Source: Stramentimicrobium sp964433555
Lineage (GTDB): Bacteria; Atribacterota; Phoenicimicrobiia; Phoenicimicrobiales; Stramentimicrobiaceae
Direction: 5' to 3'
Assembly: GCA_964433555.1 (NCBI GenBank)
Contig: CAYSRG010000002.1
Coordinates: 1 to 64,000 of the forward strand
Length of the DNA: 64,000 bases
Notes under the pieces: model-generated
The model's input: only the letters and a program-made list of their open reading frames with translations
The model's database searches: none
What the model was told of the DNA's origin: nothing
Made by a program: the position numbers and the translations under genes
In this document: in pieces, positions 27,332-36,810 of the stretch
Layout: every line of letters starts with the position of its first letter
Position numbering within the stretch: the first letter of the stretch is position 1

Positions 27332-28012
27332 ATGAATAGAGAACATCTTGTAAAGAGTGTGAAAAATAATTTATTCTATCTGGCTGACAGCAGTAAAGAA
27401 AAAGAAAGTTTAAACCGTATCATTCATGCTATGCAGGTAATAGATAGGATATTTTTTGTCCAGGATAAAAAAGATGCTTATTTTGATACCGCTCTGCCCA
27501 TTGGATACAATCAGACTATCTCTCAGCCTTCTACAGTAGCCAGAATGCTTATGCTGGCTGAACTGGGAATTGGGAATAACTTTTTAGAGCTGGGAGCGGG
27601 AAGCGGTTGGAATGCCAGCCTGATTGGATTTATAATCTATCCCGGAAAGGTATTGAGTCTGGATATTGTACCCCAACTGATAGAAAAAGCATGGGAAAAT
27701 CTAAATAACCTGAAAGATAACCTGAACCATGAAGATAAGAAAAAATTAAGTAATATTGAATTTAAGTGTTTCAATATTTTAAAACAGTTAAACACCTGGC
27801 AGAAAAAATATGACAGAATAATTATCACTGCGGGCATTAATGACACCCAGGAAGAATTAGTTTATCAATTAGCTGAAAAAACTCTCAAGGAGAAAGGCAT
27901 TCTGGTTTGTCCTTATACCCATGGCCCCTTGATTATTCTGAAAAAGGAAAATAAAAAAATAAGTAAGGATATTACCAGGGAACAATATGTCTTTGTCCCC
28001 TTATTAGACTGA
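27332..28012 (+). CDS. Protein-L-isoaspartate O-methyltransferase-like protein
   Basis: The 226-residue methyltransferase has the PIMT substrate loop 'PIGYNQTISQPSTVARML' and SAM motif 'NFLELGAGSGWNAS', then 'VLSLDIVPQL'. Unlike the pcm at 11622-12362 it has no signal peptide, so it is the cytoplasmic version. Pairing with an asparaginase-family gene is suggestive of a link to asparagine/isoaspartate chemistry (inference). The start follows CAGGAG. Confidence 0.85.
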   Translation: MNREHLVKSVKNNLFYLADSSKEKESLNRIIHAMQVIDRIFFVQDKKDAYFDTALPIGYNQTISQPSTVARMLMLAELGIGNNFLELGAGSGWNASLIGFIIYPGKVLSLDIVPQLIEKAWENLNNLKDNLNHEDKKKLSNIEFKCFNILKQLNTWQKKYDRIIITAGINDTQEELVYQLAEKTLKEKGILVCPYTHGPLIILKKENKKISKDITREQYVFVPLLD

Positions 28013-28054
28013 ACTATAGTCTGAATTATGGATAGCTTTTAGCATTGTCTTTCT

Positions 28055-29443
28055 TTAATGTTTTCCTTCTAATTTTCCATTCAGTACTTTTGCGGCAGTA
28101 AGAACAGGATCCCAGACTGGAGAAAAAGGTGGCGCATAAGCCAGATCTAGATTTTCCAGCTGTTCCGCAGTGAGCTTACTGTAAAGTGCTGTAGCAACAA
28201 TATCAATTCTTTTTGCAACCCCTTCCTCACCTACCATACTGCAACCAAGTAGTTTCTTAGTGTTCCTATCTGCCATTAAACTTATTTTAATTGGCTTAGA
28301 ACCAGGGAAGTACCCGGCTCGAGAGCGACTGTCAATAGTATTTTTTATGGGATTAAATCCATATTTTTGAGCAACTTCTATATCCATTAGTCCTGTGGTA
28401 GCAACCTCCAGTTGAAATACCTTAACTACAGCAGTACCTGCGACTGGTGAAAGATGAGTCTTTTTCCCTCCGATGGTACTACCAACAGCACGGCCATTGC
28501 GATTGGCAGTCAAAGCCAGGGGAATATAAGTATTTTGATTTGTTACTATACTCGTCACTTCTGCACAATCTCCTACAGCATAGATATCAGGCATATTAGT
28601 CTCACCGAATTCATCAGTAACAATGGCTCCACTGGGGCCTAATTTTATGCCGGCTTCTCTGGCCAGGATAACCTCAGGCACAATTCCGGTCGCTAGCAGA
28701 AGCATTTCTGTGTCTATATCTTCCTGTTGTTTATCCTGTTCAGTGCTGACATAAACAGATAATTTACCAGTATCAATTTCTCGAATCTTATTTACCCGTC
28801 TGCCTAAATGCAATCTGACATAGTTCTTAATATATTTTTCTACTACTTCTGCTATTTCCAGGCCAAAAGAATTTAAGAGATGCGGCAGCAATTCTACTAT
28901 CTGAACAGACATTCCCAGGGAGTAGAATGCCTCTGCCATTTCCAGACCGATGTATCCCCCTCCTACAATCAGGACTGATTTTGGTGCTCTCTCTGCTAAA
29001 TATTCCTTAATTTTTATGGCACTTGCTATATCCCGCAGGAAAAAGACACCATGAGAATCAATACCTTTAATTTTTGGTTTAACTGCTTTTGCCCCAGTAC
29101 TGATTAAAAGTTTATGATAGGTAAGTTCTATTTCGCCCTGGGGTGATTGGGCAACAATTATCTTTTTTTCAGGATTAATTCTCGTTACTTCATGGTTTAA
29201 GCGTAAGTCAATATTTCTTTCCTTCCTGAATATTTCAGGTTGAATAGCAATTAAATCCTCTATGTTTTTAACATTCCCCTTTAAATAATAGGGCAAGCCA
29301 CAAGCAGCATAAGAAGCCCAGCCACCTTTTTCTAATACTATAATCTCTAATTTGGAATTTTCTCTTCTGGCTTTACTGGCAGCACTCATTCCTGCTGCAT
29401 CTCCGCCAATTACGATAAACCGTTCTTTCATAATTAACTCCAA
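28055..29443 (-). CDS. CoA-disulfide reductase / NADH oxidase-family flavoprotein
   Basis: The 462-residue pyridine nucleotide-disulfide oxidoreductase has the FAD motif 'VIGGDAAGMSAASKAR', the single redox cysteine in 'SYAACGLPYYLKG' (about 45), the NAD motif 'VLIVGGGYIGLEMAEA' and the second FAD segment 'IYAVGDCAEV'. One cysteine instead of a CxxxxC pair marks the CoADR/Nox group, which reduces CoA-disulfide, persulfides or oxygen. It probably protects the thiol pool in an anaerobe. It ends 1 nt from the start region of the metallo-hydrolase gene. Confidence 0.9.
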   Translation of the reverse strand: MELIMKERFIVIGGDAAGMSAASKARRENSKLEIIVLEKGGWASYAACGLPYYLKGNVKNIEDLIAIQPEIFRKERNIDLRLNHEVTRINPEKKIIVAQSPQGEIELTYHKLLISTGAKAVKPKIKGIDSHGVFFLRDIASAIKIKEYLAERAPKSVLIVGGGYIGLEMAEAFYSLGMSVQIVELLPHLLNSFGLEIAEVVEKYIKNYVRLHLGRRVNKIREIDTGKLSVYVSTEQDKQQEDIDTEMLLLATGIVPEVILAREAGIKLGPSGAIVTDEFGETNMPDIYAVGDCAEVTSIVTNQNTYIPLALTANRNGRAVGSTIGGKKTHLSPVAGTAVVKVFQLEVATTGLMDIEVAQKYGFNPIKNTIDSRSRAGYFPGSKPIKISLMADRNTKKLLGCSMVGEEGVAKRIDIVATALYSKLTAEQLENLDLAYAPPFSPVWDPVLTAAKVLNGKLEGKH

Positions 29444-30184
29444 TCAGGACATTTTTCTAATCCGTACCTCGATATCCTTCTGATTTTCTAACAACTTAAT
29501 TAGCTGATTGGTATCAATATTACCAAAGTGATAGGGATAGAGTATTTTAGGTTTTATTACTTTTGCTGCTTGAGCTACCATTTCCGGAGTCATGGTATAG
29601 GGCAAATTCATGGGAAGAAAAGCAATATCAATATCTTTCAAATCTGCCATTTCCGGTATGTTTTCGGTATCTCCGGCTATATATAAAGTTAAATCAGCAA
29701 AATTAAGAACATAGCCATTGCCCTGTCCTCTGGGATGAAAGGGTTGACCGTTATCACGTTTATGTTGAATATTGTAAGCTGGAACTGCAGTAATTTTTAC
29801 ATCTTTTACCATCTGGGTATCTCCATTTTTCATGACCAATCCTGAACCAACCTTCTCCTGACAAACCTCAGTTAATACTATAACTGTATCTTCTTTGCTA
29901 ATCAGTTCAATTACTTTCAAATCTAAATGGTCAGTGTGTTCATGAGTAATTAAAATAATATCAGCCTGGGGTAATAGATGGTAATCAGCTAAATTGCTCC
30001 AGGGATCTATATGAATAACCTTATCCTGGAAAACAAGAATAAGAGTACCATGTCCAATGAAGGTTATTTCCAGCTCTCCTTCTACTGTTTTAAAATAATC
30101 CTTTTCCAATAAAGGTTGGGCTCTGGAAGTATTTGCTAATCCTGAGAGTAGTAATAATATTAAAACAATTTTTAACATACACAC
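29444..30184 (-). CDS. Exported metallo-beta-lactamase-fold hydrolase (UlaG-like)
   Basis: The 246-residue protein has a signal-peptide-like N-terminus (about 1-22, ending 'SRAQ') and the zinc motif 'ITHEHTDHLD', with later ligands in 'YIAGDTE' and 'YPYHFGN'. This belongs to the UlaG/L-ascorbate lactonase-like branch of the fold, whose members have diverse substrates. It sits head-to-tail with the CoADR-like gene. Confidence 0.85.
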   Translation of the reverse strand: MCMLKIVLILLLLSGLANTSRAQPLLEKDYFKTVEGELEITFIGHGTLILVFQDKVIHIDPWSNLADYHLLPQADIILITHEHTDHLDLKVIELISKEDTVIVLTEVCQEKVGSGLVMKNGDTQMVKDVKITAVPAYNIQHKRDNGQPFHPRGQGNGYVLNFADLTLYIAGDTENIPEMADLKDIDIAFLPMNLPYTMTPEMVAQAAKVIKPKILYPYHFGNIDTNQLIKLLENQKDIEVRIRKMS

Positions 30185-30241
30185 CCTTCTGTTTCTCCTT
30201 CTTAAACTAAAAACTACTAACTAAAAACCATTAACTAAGTA

Positions 30242-30889
30242 TCATTCAATCTTCCACACTCTGACATATTTTCTTCCCCAGTTATCCGCTTTCTGTAATT
30301 CTCCTAAATTAAAACAAACATCAATATGTTTCCCTTTGATGGCACTGCCGCAGTCATCAGCTACTCCCAGACCATAACCTTCTACATATAATACATCGCC
30401 ATAGCGAAATATTCCATAATCAGGGTCAATAGCAATACTGCCATAACCTGCCGGGTAACCGGTAGCAGTATAACCATCGGCATAAGGTGCACAACATCTC
30501 TCATCAGGAGTATAGGCGGTAGCCAGGACCTGGTAAACAGGATAATTAATCTCCTGCTCTGATCTGCTTTTTAATTTCTGCTCAATTATCTGAGCTGCAG
30601 CCTGAACTTTTATCCAATCAATTTTTTCCTTAAAATTATATTTAAATCGGGATACTTGTTTTTTCTCTTTCTGGTCTGCTATTAAGATAGTAATGGTGTA
30701 ACCGGCATCTTTTTCCTTCTTTAGCATTTGATGTTGATTGGTAACGCGAATAACATTTTCTTGTTTATCCTTGATAACATAAATATTAGCAAATGTCGGT
30801 AAGGTAAAACATAACAGTATCAGAATTAAAACAAGAAAAGAATAAATCTTTAAATTATAAACCGAGAATTTTTTGGAACTATGTTTCAT
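30242..30889 (-). CDS. Exported 3D-domain protein, probable murein-active enzyme
   Basis: The 215-residue protein has a hydrophobic signal segment (about 14-35) and a C-terminal 3D domain (about 115-213) starting 'VLATAYTP' with the three aspartates in 'AIDPDYG', 'VADDCGSAIKG' and 'HIDVCF'. The 3D fold is a double-psi barrel found in lytic transglycosylases and stationary-phase survival proteins such as YocH/YabE of Bacillus. It likely trims peptidoglycan. Confidence 0.85.
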   Translation of the reverse strand: MKHSSKKFSVYNLKIYSFLVLILILLCFTLPTFANIYVIKDKQENVIRVTNQHQMLKKEKDAGYTITILIADQKEKKQVSRFKYNFKEKIDWIKVQAAAQIIEQKLKSRSEQEINYPVYQVLATAYTPDERCCAPYADGYTATGYPAGYGSIAIDPDYGIFRYGDVLYVEGYGLGVADDCGSAIKGKHIDVCFNLGELQKADNWGRKYVRVWKIE

Positions 30890-31151
30890 TATCCATTACT
30901 TCCTGCTCAGGTCAATATTGGAAAAAGCCAGGATACCCTGGCACGATTATAAACTAAAAACTGTACTACGCATGATTGCCAGCTACAATAGGCAGTATAA
31001 TCAGTTATCGTCACTGGAAAAGTTATATCCTTCAGTGGAAATAAGCTGTATAGCTAACAAAAATAAAGCCTGATGCCAGATTCCTTCTATAACTAATACC
31101 CCATCCGATATCTAGTAACTATTAGAATACCATAAGCTTGCTTTGTTTTCC

Positions 31152-31715
31152 TTATCTTATTAAAATTCCTTCCAGGGCAAGCATTCCCCTTTTCAGTTCC
31201 ACTCCACCCCAGGCAGAGAAACCGGTTAGCTGCCCTTTGCTGCCGATAATCCTGTGACAGGGAATAATCAGTGGAAGCAGGTTGATTTTCATAACACCGC
31301 CGACAGCCCGATAAGCTCGTGGAAAACCGGATTGTTCAGCCAACCAACGGTAGGTTCTGGTTTCCCCATAGGGGATTCCCCTTGCTGTTAACAAAACTCT
31401 TCTTTGAAAAGGAGTATAATTAGAAAGATTAATCTTCTCCTGGCTGAATTCTACTGGTTTTCCTTGGAAATAATCTCTAATCAATTTGGTCAAAGAAGCA
31501 AATTGTTTATCTTTTCTAACCAGTATCTCCTGGGAAGAGAAATAAATATTTAGCTGTTGCCAGACATTCTCAGATGACCTTTCCGGTAATATTAATCTAA
31601 TCAAACCTTTTTTATTGCCTGCTATTCCCACCCATCCCATTGCCGTCTCTATGATAACATAATGTATTAATGTTTCAGGGATATTGATTTCCTGCTTAGA
31701 AATACTTTCTCTCAT
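31152..31715 (-). CDS. ogt: Methylated-DNA-[protein]-cysteine S-methyltransferase
   Basis: The 187-residue DNA repair protein removes alkyl groups from O6 of guanine by transfer to its own cysteine. The active-site motif 'IIPCHRIIG' is present, with 'PYGETRTYRWLAE' and 'RAVGGVMK' as the DNA-binding helix. The N-terminal part is the usual short ribonuclease-H-like domain. Single-use suicide enzyme. Confidence 0.95.
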   Translation of the reverse strand: MRESISKQEINIPETLIHYVIIETAMGWVGIAGNKKGLIRLILPERSSENVWQQLNIYFSSQEILVRKDKQFASLTKLIRDYFQGKPVEFSQEKINLSNYTPFQRRVLLTARGIPYGETRTYRWLAEQSGFPRAYRAVGGVMKINLLPLIIPCHRIIGSKGQLTGFSAWGGVELKRGMLALEGILIR

Positions 31716-31783
31716 TGCCTAACCTCTTTTTAATTTCTGGTAATAATATACACACTAATGAGATTTGATACTGATAAATAATG

Positions 31784-31811
31784 CTTATAGCCGGTAGCTG
31801 GTAACTGTCAA
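31784..31811 (-). promoter_or_regulatory. Probable ogt promoter
   Basis: On the minus strand TTGACA (rc 31806-31811), 16 nt, TATAAG (rc 31784-31789). The expected start lies about 60 nt before the ogt ATG. The box falls within a low-complexity TAGC/TAACTG stretch. The rest of 31716-32008 is AT-rich without further signal. Confidence 0.5.
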
Positions 31812-32008
31812 CATCCTCTAAAAAGACTTAACCTTTTATGAGTAACTTCTGCTTTTACCTTTTTTCTTTTTTATCTATCCTTTAATCTAATCTTTAAAAG
31901 AAAATATTACCACATGCTGCAACCTTCAGGGGAAAAATATATAAGTTTATCGATAGACCTTTTTCTTCTCATTATTATATAATAGAATAAATAAAAGATA
32001 AAAATATT

Positions 32009-32800
32009 ATGGAAATGAAAGTGGATAAAAAATATAAAGCCCTTTTGCTGGCTGGGGGAAAAAGCAAGCATGCCTTACAAAAGTTAACTGGTCAAGAATA
32101 TAAAGCATTAATGACCATTAATACCCTTGATTCCCGTCCAATTATCCATCATATGATTGAGGTATTAAAGAATAATAAATATATATCGCAATTATATGTT
32201 GCCAGCCCTAAAGAAGTTCAGCAGGAGATAAAATCTCAGTCCCTTATTGCAGTTTCCTCCGGTGCTACCCTGATAGATACTCTGAAAAAAAGTATTTCTT
32301 TCTTACAAAATGAGCCTCATATTTTAATTATTACCTGTGACCTCCCTCTTGTATCAAGTAAAAACATAGAACGTTTTATAGAAGATTGCCGTGCTCATCC
32401 CGGGTTTGATATCTATTATGCCATTATTAATAAGGAATCCTATATGAATCAATTTCCCTATAATGAATTAAGAAGAATTTATGCCAATCTCGTTGATGGC
32501 TCTTATACAGGAGGCAATCTCTTTTTAATAAATCCTAAAGTAATCATGGATTGTACCGATACCATAGAACAATTCATTCTTTTTCGTAAACATCCGCTCA
32601 AAATGGCCAGTATTTTAGGAAGAAGGATAGCAATTAAGTACCTGAAAAAATATCTTTCTATCAGAGATCTGGAAAAAATGGTTCCTCAATATCTCAAAGG
32701 ATATACCGGAAAAGCGATACAGGCATCACCTGAAATTGCTCTTGATATAGATAAGCCCATCCAGCTGGAGGCCTTAAAAAGTTTAAGAAAAAATCAATAA
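32009..32800 (+). CDS. MobA-like nucleotidyltransferase
   Basis: The 263-residue protein starts with a glycosyl/nucleotidyltransferase fold signature 'KALLLAGGKSKHALQKL' and contains 'HILIITCDLPLVSS', the Asp of the metal site. The family includes MobA-like cytidylyl and guanylyl transferases; the residues after the GG motif are unusual and no substrate can be named. No clear ribosome-binding site is seen before the ATG; the next in-frame ATG is only two codons later. Its 3' end nearly meets that of the DUF5698 gene (3 nt apart, convergent). Confidence 0.75.
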   Translation: MEMKVDKKYKALLLAGGKSKHALQKLTGQEYKALMTINTLDSRPIIHHMIEVLKNNKYISQLYVASPKEVQQEIKSQSLIAVSSGATLIDTLKKSISFLQNEPHILIITCDLPLVSSKNIERFIEDCRAHPGFDIYYAIINKESYMNQFPYNELRRIYANLVDGSYTGGNLFLINPKVIMDCTDTIEQFILFRKHPLKMASILGRRIAIKYLKKYLSIRDLEKMVPQYLKGYTGKAIQASPEIALDIDKPIQLEALKSLRKNQ

Positions 32801-32803
32801 TGC

Positions 32804-33358
32804 TTAGATTTTACTCTTCACATTATAGATATACCCCCCTGACCTACCAACAATAAGATAAGAAGTGATAAAAGCCTTGGGGTCATATTCCAGAGCTATA
32901 TCTCGAATCTTGGGAAATAAGCTGCGCTGGGTTATAATCCGTAAAACCTGTAATTCCCCTTGCAAACCATAGCCAAGGTTGCGGGTAACCCCAAATCCTT
33001 CCTCTCGCAGACGCTGTTCAATTTCTGGCCAATGTTTTCTGGAGATTATTCCCACTGAAATCATCTCCTGCGAAGTCTTCTCAGTAATAGTAATGCCCAT
33101 GACATTTCCAGCAGCAAAACCTCCACAGTAAGCCAGGACATTCATCCAATTGCCTATATCCTGAATGACTTTGGATATAATGAAGATGAAAATAAATACT
33201 TCTATAAAACCTACCACTGCGGCTAATAATTTTTTTCGACTAACAATCATCTGAACACGAAAAGTGCCCAGTGAAACATCAATAATTCTAAAAATAAATA
33301 TTATTAAAGCAAAAATAAAAGGATTTAGATTTTGTATTTCATTTAAGATATCAGTCAT
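32804..33358 (-). CDS. DUF5698/DUF2179 membrane protein (UPF0316)
   Basis: The 184-residue protein has three hydrophobic segments (about 14-34, 44-64, 72-92) followed by a small cytoplasmic domain ('GIISRKHWPEIEQRLREEGFGVTR', DUF2179-like). The family UPF0316 has no defined function. The 'RIIDVSLGTFRVQMIVSRKK' sequence at the start is the family's most conserved part. Confidence 0.85.
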   Translation of the reverse strand: MTDILNEIQNLNPFIFALIIFIFRIIDVSLGTFRVQMIVSRKKLLAAVVGFIEVFIFIFIISKVIQDIGNWMNVLAYCGGFAAGNVMGITITEKTSQEMISVGIISRKHWPEIEQRLREEGFGVTRNLGYGLQGELQVLRIITQRSLFPKIRDIALEYDPKAFITSYLIVGRSGGYIYNVKSKI

Positions 33359-33788
33359 TTTGGTACACCCCTATATGCTTCCGGTTAAATTTATCTTTCA
33401 TAGCCATTAGCTCATATACCACAAAGGTGGTCTGTGAATCTGTTGTAAATACTTATTAAAAGAGTTCGGGCTTAATTGCTAAAAGATTAAATCTAATCTA
33501 TAATTATACGGCAGACTTAGCAAAATATACACTATCAAATTATATTATATCAGGATAAGAAAAAAAATATAAAATATTTATTTACATATTTCACTAAAGG
33601 GCATCACTACCCAAGAATATGATTCCCCAGGATCCTAAAACAAAATATAGCATATTATTTACCATTTTAAATTAAAGTTGAATTCAGGGATTTTCAAGGA
33701 GAAAAATTCCCCTTGAATAATTGTAATATATGCTAAAATGTAATCAAAGTACAACATCATTAATAATATTTATTTCTTAGGAGAAAAA
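33359..33788. other. 430-nt intergenic region with a palindromic repeat element
   Basis: At 33693-33717 lies TTCAAGG-A-GAA-AAA-TTC-C-CCTTGAA, a near-perfect palindrome similar to elements at 42375-42393 and with arms like those at 35721-35799. Otherwise AT-rich. The endonuclease V gene follows behind TAGGAG at 33778. Confidence 0.5.
33693..33717. repeat. Dispersed palindromic element, copy 1
   Basis: Arms TTCAAGG (33693-33699) and CCTTGAA (33711-33717), extended inward by GAA/TTC after one mismatch, loop AAA. Related copies are listed at 35721-35799 and 42375-42393. Confidence 0.5.
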
Positions 33789-34463
33789 GTGCACTTCCTA
33801 AAACTACATCCCTGGCATATTCCGCCAGATTGGGCAGTAATCTATCAGAAGAGGTTGTCCCGGTATATTTCGTTAGTGCCCAATTTTACCCAAATAAGAA
33901 TAATTGCCGGAGTTGACGCCAGTTATAACAAGCAAAATGTTATTGGGGGCATTGCTATATTGACTTATCCTGACTTAACCTTGCTTGACTATGATTCTGA
34001 AGTTAAAGAAGTAAATTTCCCCTACATACCAGGTCTTCTTACCTTCAGAGAGGGACCTGTTTTAATAGAATTGTTTCAGAAAATAAAATGGAATCCTGAT
34101 GTCATCTTCTTTGACGGACAGGGTATCGCTCACCCCAGGAAAATGGGTATTGCTACTCATATGGGTTTATTATTAGATCGGCCAACTATCGGTTGTGCTA
34201 AGTCACATCTAACAGGTAATTACGCCAAACCAGGTAAACACAAAGGCTCTTATTCTCTCTTGTTTCATAAAGATAGTATTATCGGTGCAGTGGTAAGAAC
34301 CCGAAATAATGTAAAACCAGTCTTTGTTTCTCCTGGCAATCATATAAATCTGGAAAAGGCAATTGAGTTAACTCTATCTTGCACAGTTAGTTACCGTATT
34401 CCTGAACCAATAAGGCAGGCACATATTTTGGTACAAAAAATAAAAAAGGAGTTGGAGCAATGA
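33789..34463 (+). CDS. nfi: Endonuclease V
   Basis: The 224-residue enzyme nicks DNA near deaminated bases such as inosine. Family motifs seen are 'IIAGVDASYN' with the first catalytic Asp, 'YIPGLLTFREGP', 'DVIFFDGQGIAHPRKMGIATH' region (second Asp in FFDGQG) and 'IGCAKSHLTG'. The start is a GTG 5 nt after TAGGAG. Its stop overlaps the cinA start by 4 nt (ATGA), so the two are co-translated. Confidence 0.95.
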   Translation: MHFLKLHPWHIPPDWAVIYQKRLSRYISLVPNFTQIRIIAGVDASYNKQNVIGGIAILTYPDLTLLDYDSEVKEVNFPYIPGLLTFREGPVLIELFQKIKWNPDVIFFDGQGIAHPRKMGIATHMGLLLDRPTIGCAKSHLTGNYAKPGKHKGSYSLLFHKDSIIGAVVRTRNNVKPVFVSPGNHINLEKAIELTLSCTVSYRIPEPIRQAHILVQKIKKELEQ

Positions 34464-35704
34464 ATGTAGAAATTATCAGTATTGGTAATGAAATTCTATG
34501 TGGTAATATAATTGACACAAATGCAAATTATATCATTAAAAAATTAAGGGAAATAAATCTTAATGTACAGCACGTCTCTGCTGTCGGCGATGATGAAAGA
34601 GAACTGATTGCGCAATTGCAAGAATCCTATCAACGTTCTCAAATTATCATTACTACCGGAGGATTGGGGCCTACAGAAGATGATATTACTTTTCAATCAA
34701 TTGCTAAAGCATTCGGGATAAACCTTGTTAGATATCCAGAAGCTGAAAAAAATATGGTGGAAATATTAAATAGAATAAATGTCACTATTTCACCGAGCAA
34801 TCTAAAGCAAGCCTTCTTACCGGAAAGCTCCCGGTGTATTCTCAATCCTTATGGAACTGCGCCTGCCATGATACTGGAAAAAGAGGGTAGAGTAATTGTT
34901 GCCCTTCCAGGCGTTCCTCTAGAAATGAAAAATTTAATAACGGAACAAATTATTCCATTCCTACAAAAAAGATTCCCTAACCTTCAGTATATGCAATCCC
35001 AAATTATTAGAATAAGCGGCCTCGGGGAATCTACTGTAAATGATAAGATTAAAGATTTTATCAACCATAACCATAAACTAAATATTGGCATTTATGCCAG
35101 TCCAGAAGACATCCAAATTCAGTTAAACGCTCTGGCTAAAACGCCAGAAGAAACAAAAAAGATTTTAGATCAGGCTACTGAACAGCTTAAAGCGCTTCTA
35201 GGAGATTATATCTTTGGTTATAACCAGCAATCTCTGGAAGAAGTTATTGGCAATCTGCTAAGAACAAGAAAGTTAACACTGGCTGTAGCAGAATCATGCA
35301 CTGGGGGAATGCTGGGAGAAATAATAACTTCAACCCCAGGTAGTTCAGACTATTTTAAAGGTGGAATTATTAGTTATGATGGGGAACTTAAAGAAAAGCT
35401 ATTAGATGTATCCCGTGATATTATGATTCAGTTCGGACAGGTCAGTGAACCAGTCGCTCGAGCAATGGCAGAGGGTGTCCGTAAAAAGTGCAACAGTGAT
35501 ATTGGAATAAGTGTAACTGGGATTGCCGGTCCGGGAGGAGGAAGTCCAGGAAAACCGGTGGGATTAGTTTACATTGCCCTGGCTGATGAAAAACAGACCC
35601 TGGTACAGAAACATCAATTACATAAAGATAGGCAAACCATCCGTTTACGTTCTGCACGTCGGGCTTTAAATACTCTAAGAGTATATCTTTTAACTATCCA
35701 GTAA
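34460..35704 (+). CDS. cinA: CinA-family protein (nicotinamide-nucleotide amidohydrolase plus COG1058 domain)
   Basis: The full-length 414-residue CinA has an N-terminal molybdopterin-binding-like domain ('IISIGNEILCGNIIDTNANY', 'TTGGLGPTEDD', 'ALPGVPLEM') and a C-terminal PncC domain ('VAESCTGGMLG', 'GSSDYFKGGIISY', 'GISVTGIAGPGGG'). It recycles nicotinamide mononucleotide and hydrolyses ADP-ribose in characterised relatives. It is translationally coupled to endonuclease V, a repair-linked pairing. Confidence 0.95.
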   Translation: MNVEIISIGNEILCGNIIDTNANYIIKKLREINLNVQHVSAVGDDERELIAQLQESYQRSQIIITTGGLGPTEDDITFQSIAKAFGINLVRYPEAEKNMVEILNRINVTISPSNLKQAFLPESSRCILNPYGTAPAMILEKEGRVIVALPGVPLEMKNLITEQIIPFLQKRFPNLQYMQSQIIRISGLGESTVNDKIKDFINHNHKLNIGIYASPEDIQIQLNALAKTPEETKKILDQATEQLKALLGDYIFGYNQQSLEEVIGNLLRTRKLTLAVAESCTGGMLGEIITSTPGSSDYFKGGIISYDGELKEKLLDVSRDIMIQFGQVSEPVARAMAEGVRKKCNSDIGISVTGIAGPGGGSPGKPVGLVYIALADEKQTLVQKHQLHKDRQTIRLRSARRALNTLRVYLLTIQ

Positions 35705-35720
35705 AAAAACGGATATTATT

Positions 35721-35799
35721 TTCAAGGGTTAAGTCCCTGTCCCAGCCAATAAGGACTATATTTAAACCTTACTCCAGTCAACAAGGACATTCCCTTGAA
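35721..35799. repeat. Inverted arms with two internal 15-nt direct repeats
   Basis: TTCAAGGG (35721-35728) pairs with CCCTTGAA (35792-35799). Between them CCAGCCAATAAGGAC (35742-35756) is repeated as CCAGTCAACAAGGAC (35774-35788), with 13 of 15 matching. It lies between two convergent genes, so it may fold as a shared transcript end. Confidence 0.5.
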
Positions 35800-35816
35800 C
35801 TTAGTAAGGAAATAAA

Positions 35817-36656
35817 TCAGGCAATATCTAAATGGTCTATCTTTTTCTCATTAAGTTGCTTGATTATCTTAAATTGTGAAATAACAACTGTTTTATTGGT
35901 AGAAAATTGTTTATTATTTTTTTTACACCACTTCTGAAAGGTCTTTTTATATTGTTCTACAATATCTTTGACGCTATATTCTTTCAGGGTATCTGATTCT
36001 TTAATAAAATCACCAATTTTTTCAAATGGTTCCAGAGTAATTCCGGTAATTTCTAAGGCAGCAACAGGTATTCCTTTCCAATTATTCAAAAGAGCATAAT
36101 CACCGATTTCCGGCATAAGTTGATGGTATAAGTTATATTGATCTTGTAACTCAACTATCATTTTTTGCTGACCATTAAGTATTGCTCGATTAAATTCTTC
36201 AATATCTTTTTTTCCGTATCCATTTTTAACAATATGAAAGTGGTTCTTTCTTTCAGTAAATCCATTTAATAAAATATCATAATAGGCTTCAATAATCGAT
36301 TTACCGCTGAGAGAAGAAAAAGATTCTGATTCCCCAATACAGTTGATAGGTATCCATTGTATATTTCTGTATTTGGTTAAATCAAAGAGAACTTCTGATG
36401 ATTCTTTGCCCGGGCATAAAAAGAGATAAAGCTGTTGTTCATTACGAAAGATATCTAAAATGATTTTTTTGCCAATCAAACTGGACTTGAGTGGAATAAA
36501 AGCTTGTTTAGCTAAAAGCTCTACATTTAATCTATTAGAAGGTTTGTTAATGGGATCTTCTACTTCTGGTAAAACCCAACTATTGTCGGCTAATCTGCTT
36601 TTTGTTTTTACCCATAAAGCTTTGTGTTCTCTATCCAGGATTAAGAGAAAAGCCAT
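35817..36656 (-). CDS. Protein with degenerate NUDIX-like N-terminus and ASCH-like domain
   Basis: The 279-residue protein opens with 'LLILDREHKALWVKTKSR...WVLPEVE', a NUDIX-like strand pattern, but I see no NUDIX box (GX5EX7REUXEEXGU). The C-terminal half (about 155-270) matches the ASCH pattern: 'IGDYALLNNWKGIPVAALEI', a 'PFEKIGDFIKESDTL' segment, and 'TVVISQFKII' at the end. ASCH domains bind RNA or hydrolyse modified nucleosides such as N4-acetylcytidine. The combination is unusual and the function is unknown. Confidence 0.6.
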   Translation of the reverse strand: MAFLLILDREHKALWVKTKSRLADNSWVLPEVEDPINKPSNRLNVELLAKQAFIPLKSSLIGKKIILDIFRNEQQLYLFLCPGKESSEVLFDLTKYRNIQWIPINCIGESESFSSLSGKSIIEAYYDILLNGFTERKNHFHIVKNGYGKKDIEEFNRAILNGQQKMIVELQDQYNLYHQLMPEIGDYALLNNWKGIPVAALEITGITLEPFEKIGDFIKESDTLKEYSVKDIVEQYKKTFQKWCKKNNKQFSTNKTVVISQFKIIKQLNEKKIDHLDIA

Positions 36657-36810
36657 ATCAACTCCTGTAGCTATTGATACTTAGGAAAGACTTTTTTGTT
36701 AATACCCGATTATTCAGAGTATTGTGCTCGATAAAAAATCACATCTCTCTGATCTATCTTTAGAGCTTAGATTATAATTTTCCTTATTTTTATTTATATA
36801 AATTAATTTC

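Noticed and set aside
30873..31073. 66-residue + strand ORF between the 3D-domain gene and ogt
   Set aside because: No ribosome-binding site or family features; AT-rich composition allows it by chance.
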